A stretch of DNA of 64,000 nucleotides from Mixta mediterraneensis (GCF_014946725.1 NZ_JACFXY010000014.1:39581-103580), one strand, 5' to 3'; positions 52,830-60,540 are shown, counted from the first letter of the stretch. Notes: generated by a model from the letters alone, not told the origin. Program-made: numbers and translations.

Positions 52830-54623
52830 ATGTCACAGACTGTAATCACAACAGCATTTGAGCAGTGGAAGGCACGTCAGGCAGAGAGCGGTGAGCCGGT
52901 TCTGCTGGATGAATTCGTGTTTGCCAGCGTGCCGGGTTTAGATCCCGACGCACCGATTGACCGTAGCGAAGGTCTGCCACCGGCGGCGCAGATCGTGCAC
53001 CGTCAGCCCGTGGAGCGTAAGGGCGTGGTGAATGGCAATGCGGTGGTGCACTCCGCCGTGCTGGGCGCTGACGTGGGCGACTTCACGTTTAACTGGATTG
53101 GCCTGATGAATAAAGCCAGCGGTACGCTGGCCATGATTGTGCACGCACCAGAGCAGCAGAAACTCAAGACCAAAGATGGCCAGCAGGGGAACGTGCTGAC
53201 CCGCTCTTTCCTGATGGAATACAGCGGCGCGCAGCAGGAAACCGGCATCAGTACACCGGCGGAGACGTGGCAGATTGACTTCACGGCGCGCATGGCGGGA
53301 ATGGACGAGCGTCAGCGCATCGAAAATACCGATATTTATGGCGCAGCGGCGTTTTTTGGCGAGGGCTTTCTTGTAACCAGGACCGGCAGCACCTACAGCA
53401 TCACCGCCGGGACGGGATATGTGGGCGGTCTTCGTGCGGTGTTGCTGGCATCTGAGCGCGTCAGCGCATCTTCGAAGCCGGTTAAGGTCTGGGTAGACGT
53501 GACGTGGAAAGGTTCGCTGCTGAGAGTCTGGGGCGTAGAGACGAAAATCACCGTCGCCGATGCGCTGGCGGACTATAGCGATAATGGCCAGCAGCACTAT
53601 GTGTTTGCGGTGGCCCAGATTGCCGCCGACGGCAGCGTGACAGATTTACGTCCTAAAGGCTCTTTAGAAGACCAGAACGGCGCGAAAACGTACCTGCGCA
53701 TTGACGCGGCTCTGGGTGAAATCGCGAAAAAGGGCGCAGAGGCGCAGGCTGAAGCGCGTAAAAATATCGATGTGCTGAGTAAAAAGGAAACGGGTGATCA
53801 GTTTCTCAGCACGAAGGACGGCGGCACGGTAAACGGGGCAACCCTGATTACGCATACCCTGTCTGTCTCTGCTAAGCCGTCTGGCATTTTTGCAGAGAAT
53901 GGCCGGGCAACGTTTAACATCGGGGATTCAGATACCGGCTTTGTCTGTCCCGGTGATGGCATGCTTGATGTTTACGCCAACAACGCAAGGATATTTCGCT
54001 GGGACGCTAACAGCGCTGAAGCCTACAGCGATTTGACGTTCCGTTCTCGGGGTGAAATCAGGTCAGAGTCAGCCAACAGCTACCGAATGACCCAGTCGGA
54101 CAGGGGCGTATTCTGGCGTTTTGATGGCAATAATTATTATCTCATGCTTACCAGAGATAAAGACCCGCTTGGCAGCTATAACGACCTGCGCCCCATCATG
54201 GTGAACTATTCCAATGGACTGGTCTCACTGGGATGCGGATTGAGGGTAACCGGAGGCGGCCGCACCGTTAGTTATCAGGAAGACGGAAATATTGTGCAGC
54301 GCGGCGGTACAACCATTTTTAACGGTTACTGGAATACTACAGATCTCAATGGCGCACTGCACGCCATAACCAGTCACGCGGATGCGGCTAACAACAGAGC
54401 AAATGACGCCTGGAATAAAGCGCAGGATGCGCAGGTTAACCGAGTGCAGGATATTCGTCTGGCTGGGCGCACTTCTATCGGTGGCTGGGGCGGATTAATC
54501 CAGGCTCCTACTGGCTGCGTCTTCACGGCTATTGGCGACTTTGGCGCTAATAATGGTTACGGCGAATATTCAGCCGTTCAGAAGTTAGTAAACAGCGGCT
54601 GGTACACCATTGGAGGGAATTAA
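52830..54623 (+). CDS. tail fiber protein (gpH-like)
   Basis: A 597-residue receptor-binding protein. The N-terminal ~180 residues are the conserved P2-H attachment domain (VITTAFEQWKARQAESGEPVLLDEFVFA, HSAVLGADVGDFTFNWIGLMNKASG); the middle has the fiber-type NGATLITHTLSV repeat region and the end (VNRVQDIRLAGRTSIGGWGGLI to GGN) is a receptor-binding tip. The distal half will set host range. Confidence 0.9.
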   Translation: MSQTVITTAFEQWKARQAESGEPVLLDEFVFASVPGLDPDAPIDRSEGLPPAAQIVHRQPVERKGVVNGNAVVHSAVLGADVGDFTFNWIGLMNKASGTLAMIVHAPEQQKLKTKDGQQGNVLTRSFLMEYSGAQQETGISTPAETWQIDFTARMAGMDERQRIENTDIYGAAAFFGEGFLVTRTGSTYSITAGTGYVGGLRAVLLASERVSASSKPVKVWVDVTWKGSLLRVWGVETKITVADALADYSDNGQQHYVFAVAQIAADGSVTDLRPKGSLEDQNGAKTYLRIDAALGEIAKKGAEAQAEARKNIDVLSKKETGDQFLSTKDGGTVNGATLITHTLSVSAKPSGIFAENGRATFNIGDSDTGFVCPGDGMLDVYANNARIFRWDANSAEAYSDLTFRSRGEIRSESANSYRMTQSDRGVFWRFDGNNYYLMLTRDKDPLGSYNDLRPIMVNYSNGLVSLGCGLRVTGGGRTVSYQEDGNIVQRGGTTIFNGYWNTTDLNGALHAITSHADAANNRANDAWNKAQDAQVNRVQDIRLAGRTSIGGWGGLIQAPTGCVFTAIGDFGANNGYGEYSAVQKLVNSGWYTIGGN

Positions 54624-54625
54624 TT

Positions 54626-55156
54626 ATGGTGCGTATTAATAATTTAACAGAGTACAAACCTGATTACGTGCTGGACGAAATGAGCGACGTGATTTTCCTG
54701 CAGGACGATATGGGTAATGACTGGTATTACGCATTGCAGCGATTTAAGCCAGACACCATGAAAGTTTGCTTTGATAAACAGGGCGTAATCATGGCGTTCA
54801 ACGGCGATGCAGATAAGCTCTGGCCGGTGGGGCTTTCGGTTGCAGAAGTCGCGAAAAAGGCAGTACCCAGTGCGATAGCGATCGACGGAAAGTGGGTTTT
54901 TGATGGTGCGGCGGTTGTGCCACGCACGTATTCAGATGCGGAACGGGTTGAGCAGGCAGATAAAAAGCGCGTATCGCTCATCACCGATGCCGTGGCAAAG
55001 ATGTCCCCCTTACTTGATGCGGTTGAGCTTGGCAGGGCAACGACAGAACAGGCCGCGCGGCTGCTGGCTCTGAAGAATTACCGCCTTGACCTGATTGAGC
55101 TGGATATTTCCGATCCGGATGCGATTGCCTGGCCGGTGCTGCTCGATGTGGCGTGA
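54626..55156 (+). CDS. tail fiber assembly chaperone (Tfa-like)
   Basis: A 176-residue Tfa-family protein: an N-terminal fiber-tip binding part (DYVLDEMSDVIFLQDDMGNDWYYAL) and C-terminal typical block (QADKKRVSLITDAVAKMSPLLDAVELGRATTEQAARLLALKNYRLDL). It helps fold the fiber encoded two bases upstream. Its final bases overlap the next start. Confidence 0.88.
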   Translation: MVRINNLTEYKPDYVLDEMSDVIFLQDDMGNDWYYALQRFKPDTMKVCFDKQGVIMAFNGDADKLWPVGLSVAEVAKKAVPSAIAIDGKWVFDGAAVVPRTYSDAERVEQADKKRVSLITDAVAKMSPLLDAVELGRATTEQAARLLALKNYRLDLIELDISDPDAIAWPVLLDVA

Positions 55157-55871
55157 GGCAACGATACGCTTCACTGACGACGTGGCCGCAGTTTCATGTT
55201 CCGTTGTCGCCGCGCATCCGTGGGTATACGGACTGGGTCAGCAAACTGAAAACGGCGCTTATCTGAGTCCGGTAAATGCCATCACCTGGCTGGCAGAGAA
55301 GCTTGCGGGGTCGGGGGGTAGCGCGGAGGTGGCCATTTTTATGGTCACCGGCGACACGCATAAAAATTTCATGTCGGGACTGGGCAAGCTGGCTGATGTT
55401 TTTCCCGCACCGGCATTTACGCAGGTGAAGCGGCTCGCTGAGTCTTCCGCCGCGCTGGCACAGGAAAAAATGCAGATCCCCGCGCGCATGGCCGGAGCAC
55501 TGCCGCCATCGGTGCCGCTTTCGGTGCAAAGCAGCCGCACAGCACTGGCAGCGGCTGCAATCCACAAGGCGCAGGAGGAAGCCGGAGCCACGGCGGGAAT
55601 GGCGCAACTTAAACAGCAGCTGGAATCATTCGCGCAAAAGCGTGACGCCGTGCTGGCTGACATCGCCGCCGGACTTGGCGACCTCCAGGGAAAAAGCGCG
55701 CGCGCGTGGGTGTTTACCGCGCAGGGCAGCATGGCCAGCACGTTATTGCGGCTGGTTCAGGACATCCCGCAGCCTTCTGCCGTTTATACGGCGGCCATGA
55801 TGCTGGCAGGGGACGATCTTGAGGGAATAAGGAGCATGATCCATGAGTTCAAACCCGACGCTGGCGCTTAA
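55146..55871 (+). CDS. HP1-like tail protein, unknown function
   Basis: A 241-residue protein (MWREATIRFTDDVAAVSCSVVAAHPWVYGL), rich in alanine with coiled-coil segments (AIHKAQEEAGATAGMAQLKQQLESFAQKRDAVLADI). It lies between the fiber chaperone and baseplate genes where HP1-like phages have one unassigned structural gene. Start overlaps Tfa by eleven bases. Structural role is inferred from context only. Confidence 0.75.
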   Translation: MWREATIRFTDDVAAVSCSVVAAHPWVYGLGQQTENGAYLSPVNAITWLAEKLAGSGGSAEVAIFMVTGDTHKNFMSGLGKLADVFPAPAFTQVKRLAESSAALAQEKMQIPARMAGALPPSVPLSVQSSRTALAAAAIHKAQEEAGATAGMAQLKQQLESFAQKRDAVLADIAAGLGDLQGKSARAWVFTAQGSMASTLLRLVQDIPQPSAVYTAAMMLAGDDLEGIRSMIHEFKPDAGA

Positions 55872-56382
55872 CGGCGAAGGCATCCCGCTTAAAAATATGC
55901 GGGTAACGGTATCCATGCAGATTCAGGACAAAGACCAGTCCGGGCAGACCAGTACTACGACGAAGGCAGAGCAGGGTGTCAAGGGCAAGGAGCTGCGCAT
56001 TTCGGGCGAAATCGGCTTCAGTAATACTGGATTGCTTAAGCGTATTTTTGAGCTGGCGTCGGCAACGGATGCCAAAGGGCAAAGGCAGAAATACCGCGTT
56101 GCGCATGAGGTCGCGCGCGCCGTGAGCTTTCGTGAAGCGACGTTTACCGGCAACGTCGATGCGCCGCAGCAGGAAGGCAAAATGGCATGGCTGGTGACGT
56201 TCACGCTCACCGAGCACGTTAGTGTGCAGGAAAAGCGGGAAGCGCGGGTCAGCGGAAAAACGGCCACCAAGCAGACCGGCGGTGCGGGCGCTGGCGGTGG
56301 GAAGGCAGCTGGCGAAAGCGAAGAGAAAATGACGTGGTTTGAGCGTAGGGTGCTTAAGCCGGTCAACGATGCACTGGAATAA
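55843..56382 (+). CDS. baseplate-associated protein, HP1-like
   Basis: A 179-residue protein with a beta-rich core (NMRVTVSMQIQDKDQSGQTSTTTKAEQGVKGKELRISGEIGF) and a Gly/Ala-rich linker near the C-terminus. The core resembles LysM-adapter or hub-linker type baseplate proteins. Overlaps the preceding gene by 29 bases and precedes the hub gene by two. The identification is tentative. Confidence 0.7.
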   Translation: MSSNPTLALNGEGIPLKNMRVTVSMQIQDKDQSGQTSTTTKAEQGVKGKELRISGEIGFSNTGLLKRIFELASATDAKGQRQKYRVAHEVARAVSFREATFTGNVDAPQQEGKMAWLVTFTLTEHVSVQEKREARVSGKTATKQTGGAGAGGGKAAGESEEKMTWFERRVLKPVNDALE

Positions 56383-56384
56383 CG

Positions 56385-58064
56385 ATGAAACCTTTAACCC
56401 GTCTCTATCTCTCAACCGATGAGGTACATCTGGCCGATGCCAGTCTGGTACTGGAGCTTAACAGCTGTGGCCGGGGCTTTATTACTGCGCAGACCCAGAC
56501 CGATTACACCGGAAAAATGGTGCGCATCGACGTGGGCTACCCGTCGCTGGTTCTGCGCTGGTTTACCGGCTACGTCGAGCGCTCGCAGCCAGCGGAAAGC
56601 GGCTTTCAGCGCCTGTTTGTGCGTGAGGTGTGCGGCGTGTTTGATCGCAACTGGCCGTGCTCTTTTCAGCATCCAACGCTGCGCCAGATTGCCGCCTGGC
56701 TGGAAGAAAACAGCGGACTCACTTTCAGCGTGCCGGATGCCGCTTACAGCGACAAGCCCATCCCACACTTTACGCACAGCGGCACCGGCTTCCAGCTGCT
56801 TGGCAATCTGGGCAAAGCCTTCGGTATTAACGATTACGTCTGGTATCAGCTGCCGGACGGCGGCGTATACGTCGGCGGGGCGGAAAAGTCGCTGTTTGCT
56901 GGCAAGCCGGTAAACGTTCCGGCGGAGTTCAGCCAGGGCGCGGCGGGCTGCAATTCGATGATTGTGCCGTTAATCCAGAGCGTCAGGCCCGGCGTTGAGC
57001 TGAACGGCCAGCGCGTGACGAAAGTGCAGCTGAATAACGAGACCATGACGATCACCTGGACACCGCGCAACCGCGTCACCGGGCGGGCGCTGCAGAAGAC
57101 GCCCATTCAGCGTCAGATTGAAAGTCAGTACCCGGAGCTGGCCAGCGGGCTGCATCTGCCAAAGTTTGCGCGCGTAGTGGCACCCAGCGAAGCAGTGAAA
57201 AGTGGTAACTTTGCCGACCCGTTCAGGCCGCGCTACGCCGTTGATCTTCAACTGCTGGACGCCGACGGCAAGCCTGACGGCACCACGCCGGTTTATCCTG
57301 CCGTACCGCTGCCCGTGCCAATGGCCGGTAATGATTCCGGAATGTTTCAGTTCCCGCCAGAGGGTACGCTGGTAGAGGTTGGTTTTACCGGCGGACGCCC
57401 GGACAAGCCGTTTGTGCGCCAGACCATGCCGGAAGGGACCAGCCTGCCGGACGTGAAGCCGGGCGAACAGCTGCAGCAGCAGCGCGCGGAAGTCTCACAG
57501 CGCGTAACGCAGGCCGGAGACTGGGAGCGCCAGACCGATCAGGTCATCCGTGAAACGTCCATGAACCGGGAAGTTAAAGCCGATACTGAAAAGCGTGAGC
57601 TGGTCAGCAGGGAAACGACAGTGAAAGCCACGGACAGGACCACGGTGATCGGCACTGCGTCACTGATGGCCGGAGCCATTCAGCATGTCACTACCGGCAG
57701 TTACAGCGTGGCCGCACAGCAGAGCCAGCTGATTACAGTGGGCGGTAATGCCGAAACGGACGTTACCGGCAATGCGGCGATAAAAGTCGGCCAGGCGCTG
57801 ACTGAGAAAATCGGCCAGCTGCGCCAGAGCATTGCCGGTACACGTCAGGAAATCATCGCGCCGGTGGTGTGGATTGGTTCAGAGAAGATTAACGTGGCCC
57901 AGCTGATGCTCGATACCGTGGCGCTGGTGCAGCAGCTGGCTGACCAGCTGGCCAGCCATACGCACCCGTCAACCGGTCAGCCCACGAACAGCAGCGCCAT
58001 CGCACAGAGTAGCCAGCAGGCCGCCGCACTCAGTAAGAAATACTCCCCCGTCATCGGCAAGTAA
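56385..58064 (+). CDS. tail hub/spike protein (D- and V-like fusion)
   Basis: A 559-residue protein combining a late-control D-like hub domain (about 1-250: MKPLTRLYLSTDEVHLADASL, HFTHSGTGFQLLGNLGKAF) with a gp5/VgrG-type OB-fold and spike (VPVPMAGNDSGMFQFPPEGTLVEVGFTGG). The C-terminus has a helical region and ends SHTHPSTGQP, a motif of puncturing tips that bind metal by His. It is the last gene of the rightward late operon; a terminator follows. Confidence 0.87.
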   Translation: MKPLTRLYLSTDEVHLADASLVLELNSCGRGFITAQTQTDYTGKMVRIDVGYPSLVLRWFTGYVERSQPAESGFQRLFVREVCGVFDRNWPCSFQHPTLRQIAAWLEENSGLTFSVPDAAYSDKPIPHFTHSGTGFQLLGNLGKAFGINDYVWYQLPDGGVYVGGAEKSLFAGKPVNVPAEFSQGAAGCNSMIVPLIQSVRPGVELNGQRVTKVQLNNETMTITWTPRNRVTGRALQKTPIQRQIESQYPELASGLHLPKFARVVAPSEAVKSGNFADPFRPRYAVDLQLLDADGKPDGTTPVYPAVPLPVPMAGNDSGMFQFPPEGTLVEVGFTGGRPDKPFVRQTMPEGTSLPDVKPGEQLQQQRAEVSQRVTQAGDWERQTDQVIRETSMNREVKADTEKRELVSRETTVKATDRTTVIGTASLMAGAIQHVTTGSYSVAAQQSQLITVGGNAETDVTGNAAIKVGQALTEKIGQLRQSIAGTRQEIIAPVVWIGSEKINVAQLMLDTVALVQQLADQLASHTHPSTGQPTNSSAIAQSSQQAAALSKKYSPVIGK

Positions 58065-58077
58065 GCCAGCAAACGGA

Positions 58078-58100
58078 CCCGCTATCACAGCGGGTTTTTT
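58078..58100 (+). terminator. terminator of the rightward late operon
   Basis: CCCGCT-ATCAC-AGCGGG followed by six T. The same hairpin survives in the older prophage remnant at 26010-26032. Confidence 0.92.
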
Positions 58101-58580
58101 ATTGCCCGTCACCAGAACGCCTCAGACGCACGCTGCGCCACGCGCAGGCGCGACCATCACGCACAATTACCTCCGACAGATCATCCGCAGAGCGTGGCAC
58201 TGGCTGCGCGTCAGCCCCGGCAAAATAATCGCTGCGCAGACAAAATCGGCGCTACACCGCACCCGCCTGCAGGTTTTGGATCTTAAAAATTTTTCAGTTT
58301 TATTTTTTTACAAAGGGCATGGTCAGACCGCGCCAGTGCTGGGGTTCTGCCGGAGTCCGCCAACTGAAAAGAGTGAAAAGAATTTCAGTTTTTTTCAGTT
58401 TTAAGGATCTGCAAAGGATCTGATAAAAAATTTAACTACTTGAAAAATAAGGAGGAAGTTAATTTTACGTGATGTGGGGAGGATCTACGGTTGTGAGTGC
58501 GGCCCGTAAAAAATAACCGCAAAGCCAGATATGGCACAGGTTACAGCGCGTTTACTGCTTTTTGGAAAACTGAAATTTGT
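58101..58580. other. right-end non-coding block of the prophage
   Basis: About 480 bp with no gene that can be trusted. It contains the block shared with 26157-26360, rich in CTGAAAA / TTTTCAG repeats, several GGATC/GGATCT sequences, and at its end the promoter of the hok mRNA. An ORF at 58102-58404 is probably spurious. Confidence 0.55.
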
Positions 58581-58633
58581 GTACACTGCGTGACGGGTGC
58601 TCTGGATCGTTTCTGACCGGAGCATTGAGCAAA

Positions 58634-58697
58634 GGACAGAAAAGAGAAAGGCCCCGAATCGATATTAATCAACCCGAGGCCCGTCTGTATGCTTGAA
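58634..58697 (-). ncRNA. Sok-like antisense RNA
   Basis: On the minus strand TTGCCT (plus 58728-58733), a 17-base spacer and TAACCT (58705-58710) form a promoter in exactly the place of the R1 sok promoter. The RNA would run from about 58697 to 58634 and end in a GGGCC-containing hairpin and T-rich tail. It is complementary to the mok start region and would block toxin translation. Confidence 0.75.
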
Positions 58698-58748
58698 CAA
58701 CATCAGGTTAGCCTCTTACCCGCCGAAAGGCAAGGAGATGAGGCCATG

Positions 58749-58901
58749 ATGCCGCAAAAACTGGCAGTAACTGCCCTGATAGTTATCTGTGTAACACTAC
58801 TGGTGTTTACCTGGCTGACGCGGAAATCACTGTGTGAAATCCATATCAGGAACGGTGATACAGAGGTTGCGGCCTTCATGGCTTACGAATCTGTAAGGTA
58901 A
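58749..58901 (+). CDS. Hok/Gef-family membrane toxin
   Basis: A 50-residue type I toxin: MPQKLAVTALIVICVTLLVF then TWLTRKSLCEIHIRNGDTEV and AAFMAYESVR. The single membrane helix, the LTRKSLCE motif and the AAFMAYES end are diagnostic. It depolarises the inner membrane when the antisense RNA decays. Met codons at 58746 and 58749 are both possible. An upstream mok-like ATG at 58689 is in the same frame with no stop between, unlike R1, where mok is in another frame. Confidence 0.92.
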   Translation: MPQKLAVTALIVICVTLLVFTWLTRKSLCEIHIRNGDTEVAAFMAYESVR

Positions 58902-58903
58902 GG

Positions 58904-58940
58904 CAACCCAACGGCGGGGCATGTCCCCGCCTGTTGGTTG
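58904..58940 (+). terminator. terminator of hok mRNA
   Basis: CAACCCAAC-GGCGGGG-CATGT-CCCCGCC-TGTTGGTTG gives a long, GC-rich hairpin directly behind the Hok stop, followed by TTTGAG. Confidence 0.8.
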
Positions 58941-58974
58941 TTTGAGCCGGGATCCATGAGCACCCTTCCTGCTG

Positions 58975-59003
58975 TTGATCTGAGTTGTCAATCGTCATAT
59001 ATT
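58975..59003 (+). promoter_or_regulatory. promoter of C4-like RNA 3
   Basis: TTGATC (58975-58980), 17-base spacer, TATATT (58998-59003). It predicts an RNA start near 59010. Confidence 0.7.
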
Positions 59004-59009
59004 ATTGTC

Positions 59010-59066
59010 TGGTGCTCAAAACACCTCGAAAGCGGTTACCACACCCGACAGCCATGTGGTTTTTTT
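59010..59066 (+). ncRNA. C4-like antisense RNA 3
   Basis: A shorter RNA (about 57 nt). Hairpin GGTG/CACC (59011-59025) shows box a CTCAAAA in the loop, followed by box b TCGAAAG (59026-59032) and a terminator ACCACA/TGTGGT plus seven T. Box a is complementary to TTTTGAG (59149-59155) and box b to CTTTCGA (59139-59145) in the downstream leader. Sequence is unrelated to RNAs 1 and 2, but the layout is the same; the extra 5' hairpin is absent. Confidence 0.8.
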
Positions 59067-59211
59067 ATGTCCAGATTTCTTGGTTTATGACCGGGCGTGC
59101 GGCTAATACAATACCAGTAATGGGAATATGCCCGCCGACTTTCGACGGTTTTGAGCGCCCGGTCACCCCATCAAAAGGGGTAAATCAAAATATTCGAAAG
59201 GACATAAAACC
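59067..59211 (+). promoter_or_regulatory. structured target leader of the BRO-N gene
   Basis: A nine-base stem GACCGGGCG (59089-59097)/CGCCCGGTC (59156-59164) encloses target boxes b' and a'. Right behind it, hairpin ACCCC/GGGGT (59165-59181) shows mimic box a'' ATCAAAA in its loop, and mimic box b'' TCGAAAG (59194-59200) overlaps the Shine-Dalgarno AAAGGA of the gene. This repeats the order of elements in leaders 1 and 2. Confidence 0.75.
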
Positions 59212-59811
59212 ATGCCACGCCAACTTACTTTCCGAAATGTAGGTCTTACTCCAGTCAACCGTCGTAAACAGATATGGTTTACAGCTTCCGATCTGGCTAA
59301 TGCGCTGCAATACGCCAATGCAAAATCAATCACGAATCTTTTCAACGAATATGCCGATGAATTTTCACCAATGATGTCCGAGGTCATCGAATCGGTGACC
59401 TCGGGGAATCTGCGAAAAAAGGTGCGTATTTTCTCACTGCGCGGCGCTCACCTACTGGCCATGTTTGCCAGAACGCCGATTGCTAAAGAATTTCGCCGGT
59501 GGGTATTAGACATTCTGGATCAGGAGGTTGTGAGAAGTAGGCTACCAGCTAAAGAGCGAGTGGCAGTGCTGTGCCCCTGTTGCCGAAAGCCAGCGGTTGT
59601 TATTGGCACAAACTATCTAACGCGTCATCGAGTTGAAATTATCGCGCGCTGTGATCGACTGGATTGCCCTGACCAGCAATTTAAATCTGATATTACTTTT
59701 TCGCATTACTTAGAGAAAAAAATAGATAGCCGGGGCATGGTAGGGTTCATTCGGTCTTTAACTTCCAACCAAAGGCAAAGTCTGATCCATCTGTTATCGA
59801 CCCATGCTTGA
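59212..59811 (+). CDS. BRO-N antirepressor-like protein fused to an Ogr-like zinc-finger domain
   Basis: A 199-residue two-domain protein. Residues about 5-105 form a BRO-N domain (RKQIWFTASDLANALQYANAKSI, KKVRIFSLRGAHLLAMFARTPIAKEFRRWVLDIL) as in phage Ant/BRO proteins. The C-terminal ~80 residues contain C-x2-C (CPCCRKP), C-x4-C (CDRLDCPDQ) and DITFSHYL, matching the Ogr/Delta pattern of the protein at 37935. It may bind phage promoters and act on transcription. It lies at the lysogenic-conversion end of the prophage and is controlled by C4-like RNA 3. Confidence 0.85.
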   Translation: MPRQLTFRNVGLTPVNRRKQIWFTASDLANALQYANAKSITNLFNEYADEFSPMMSEVIESVTSGNLRKKVRIFSLRGAHLLAMFARTPIAKEFRRWVLDILDQEVVRSRLPAKERVAVLCPCCRKPAVVIGTNYLTRHRVEIIARCDRLDCPDQQFKSDITFSHYLEKKIDSRGMVGFIRSLTSNQRQSLIHLLSTHA

Positions 59812-59857
59812 CTTCTCGTGCGACATTTTTGCGACACTCATAGATGGGATAACAAAA

Positions 59858-59879
59858 AAGCCACTCAGTATAGTGGCTT
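59858..59879. terminator. terminator near attR
   Basis: AAGCCACT-CAGTAT-AGTGGCTT preceded by an A-run. It ends transcription from the prophage before the tRNA gene; a related hairpin (CCGCTT...AAGCGG) is found before attL at 27111-27125. Confidence 0.8.
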
Positions 59880-59897
59880 AATCACTTGATTTTAAAG

Positions 59898-59950
59898 CTA
59901 AAATTTGGTGGCCCCTGCTGGGTTTGAACCAGCGACCAAGCGATTATGAG
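59898..59950. repeat. attR, 53-bp core repeat
   Basis: Identical to 27146-27198. Here the repeat is part of the intact tRNA-Ile2 gene, so integration preserved the tRNA on this side. Confidence 0.97.
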
Positions 59951-59981
59951 TCGCCTGCTCTAACCACTGAGCTAAGGGGCC
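59906..59981 (-). tRNA. ileX: tRNA-Ile2 (anticodon CAU, lysidine-modified)
   Basis: A 76-nt minus-strand tRNA from GGCCCCTTAGCTC to GGGGCCACCA with encoded CCA. The anticodon loop reads CTCATAA, anticodon CAT. The acceptor GGCCCCU and D-arm match E. coli ileX rather than tRNA-Met, so the C34 is expected to become lysidine and read AUA. It neighbours mug as in E. coli. A -10 TATAAT lies upstream (plus 59994-59999). It is the prophage attachment site. Confidence 0.93.
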
Positions 59982-60455
59982 AGCGGAGCGGGGATTATAA
60001 AGTATCTGCTCGGGGCGATCCAGCATTCAGCGGCTGGTTGCTGAAATTAGCATCAGTTCCTGAGTGGCTGATTTACAAAGTAAATCAGCGAGGCCATTGA
60101 AAAAGTTGCAACCGAATACGGTTTTTGCTGTGAGTCTTTAATCATTATCCCGGTTTGCCCCTGAATAGTTGCTCGTCTTCTGCCCTGATTAACACCCGGT
60201 TTAGCTTATGTGTTCCGGCTAAAGCTGTTGATGCCCGGCTACAGCTAATATCTTCAGGCACTGTTATAGCGATGAGAAAAGCAAAGCCTGAAGCGATATC
60301 GTTGACAAGGTGACAGGCATTATTGAGTGGGATGTGACGGTTAGCCTGTTTTTCATCAAGCCAGCGCCGAAAGGGTAACTAATACGCTGATAGCTGAAGA
60401 AGATATGAAAAACAAAAACATCAAGCGCATACTGCCCACACATTCATGATGAAGC
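59982..60455. other. intergenic region between tRNA-Ile2 and IS copy 2
   Basis: 474 bp without a credible gene. It contains the tRNA promoter and a perfect 10-bp hairpin GCTGATTTAC-AAA-GTAAATCAGC at 60067-60089. Nothing else was recognised; former mug upstream sequence is probably included. Confidence 0.5.
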
Positions 60456-60540
60456 TGTCGCTACCGATGTAAAACTGGCCCACCTGCCGATGTAAATCTG
60501 ACCCACCTAGGGTAAAAATGGCAGTTTTAAGGCACTGCCA

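Larger units (their letters stand above)
58582..58940 (+). other. hok/sok-type toxin mRNA (type I toxin-antitoxin locus)
   Basis: A possible -10 TACACT (58582-58587) and a start near 58594 give an mRNA whose leader holds a TGCTC/GAGCA stem, the mok-like start, the Hok frame and a final long hairpin (58904-58940). The order and several sequences (CATCAGGTTAGCCTCTTAC before the toxin) are those of R1 hok. The processing and folding of the mRNA cannot be judged by eye. Confidence 0.75.
27146..59950. mobile_element. P2/186/HP1-type prophage (about 32.8 kb) in tRNA-Ile2
   Basis: A complete set of Peduoviridae modules lies between perfect 53-bp att repeats: tyrosine integrase, 186-like immunity, early replication (gpA), divergent packaging/capsid operons, HP1-like tail and lysis genes, tail fiber, and accessory genes at the right end. 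All structural genes read as intact. Lysogenic cargo includes a PH-SHOCT protein, a methylase, three RNA-regulated DNA-binding proteins and hok/sok. It is probably inducible, but this is inferred from gene integrity alone. Confidence 0.95.

Noticed and set aside
58102..58404. ORF of 100 codons after the tail hub, with a partner at 26159-26374
   Set aside because: Some protein similarity (PTEKSEK), but DNA similarity extends beyond the frames, starts differ and no ribosome-binding site is seen. Kept as a non-coding repeat.
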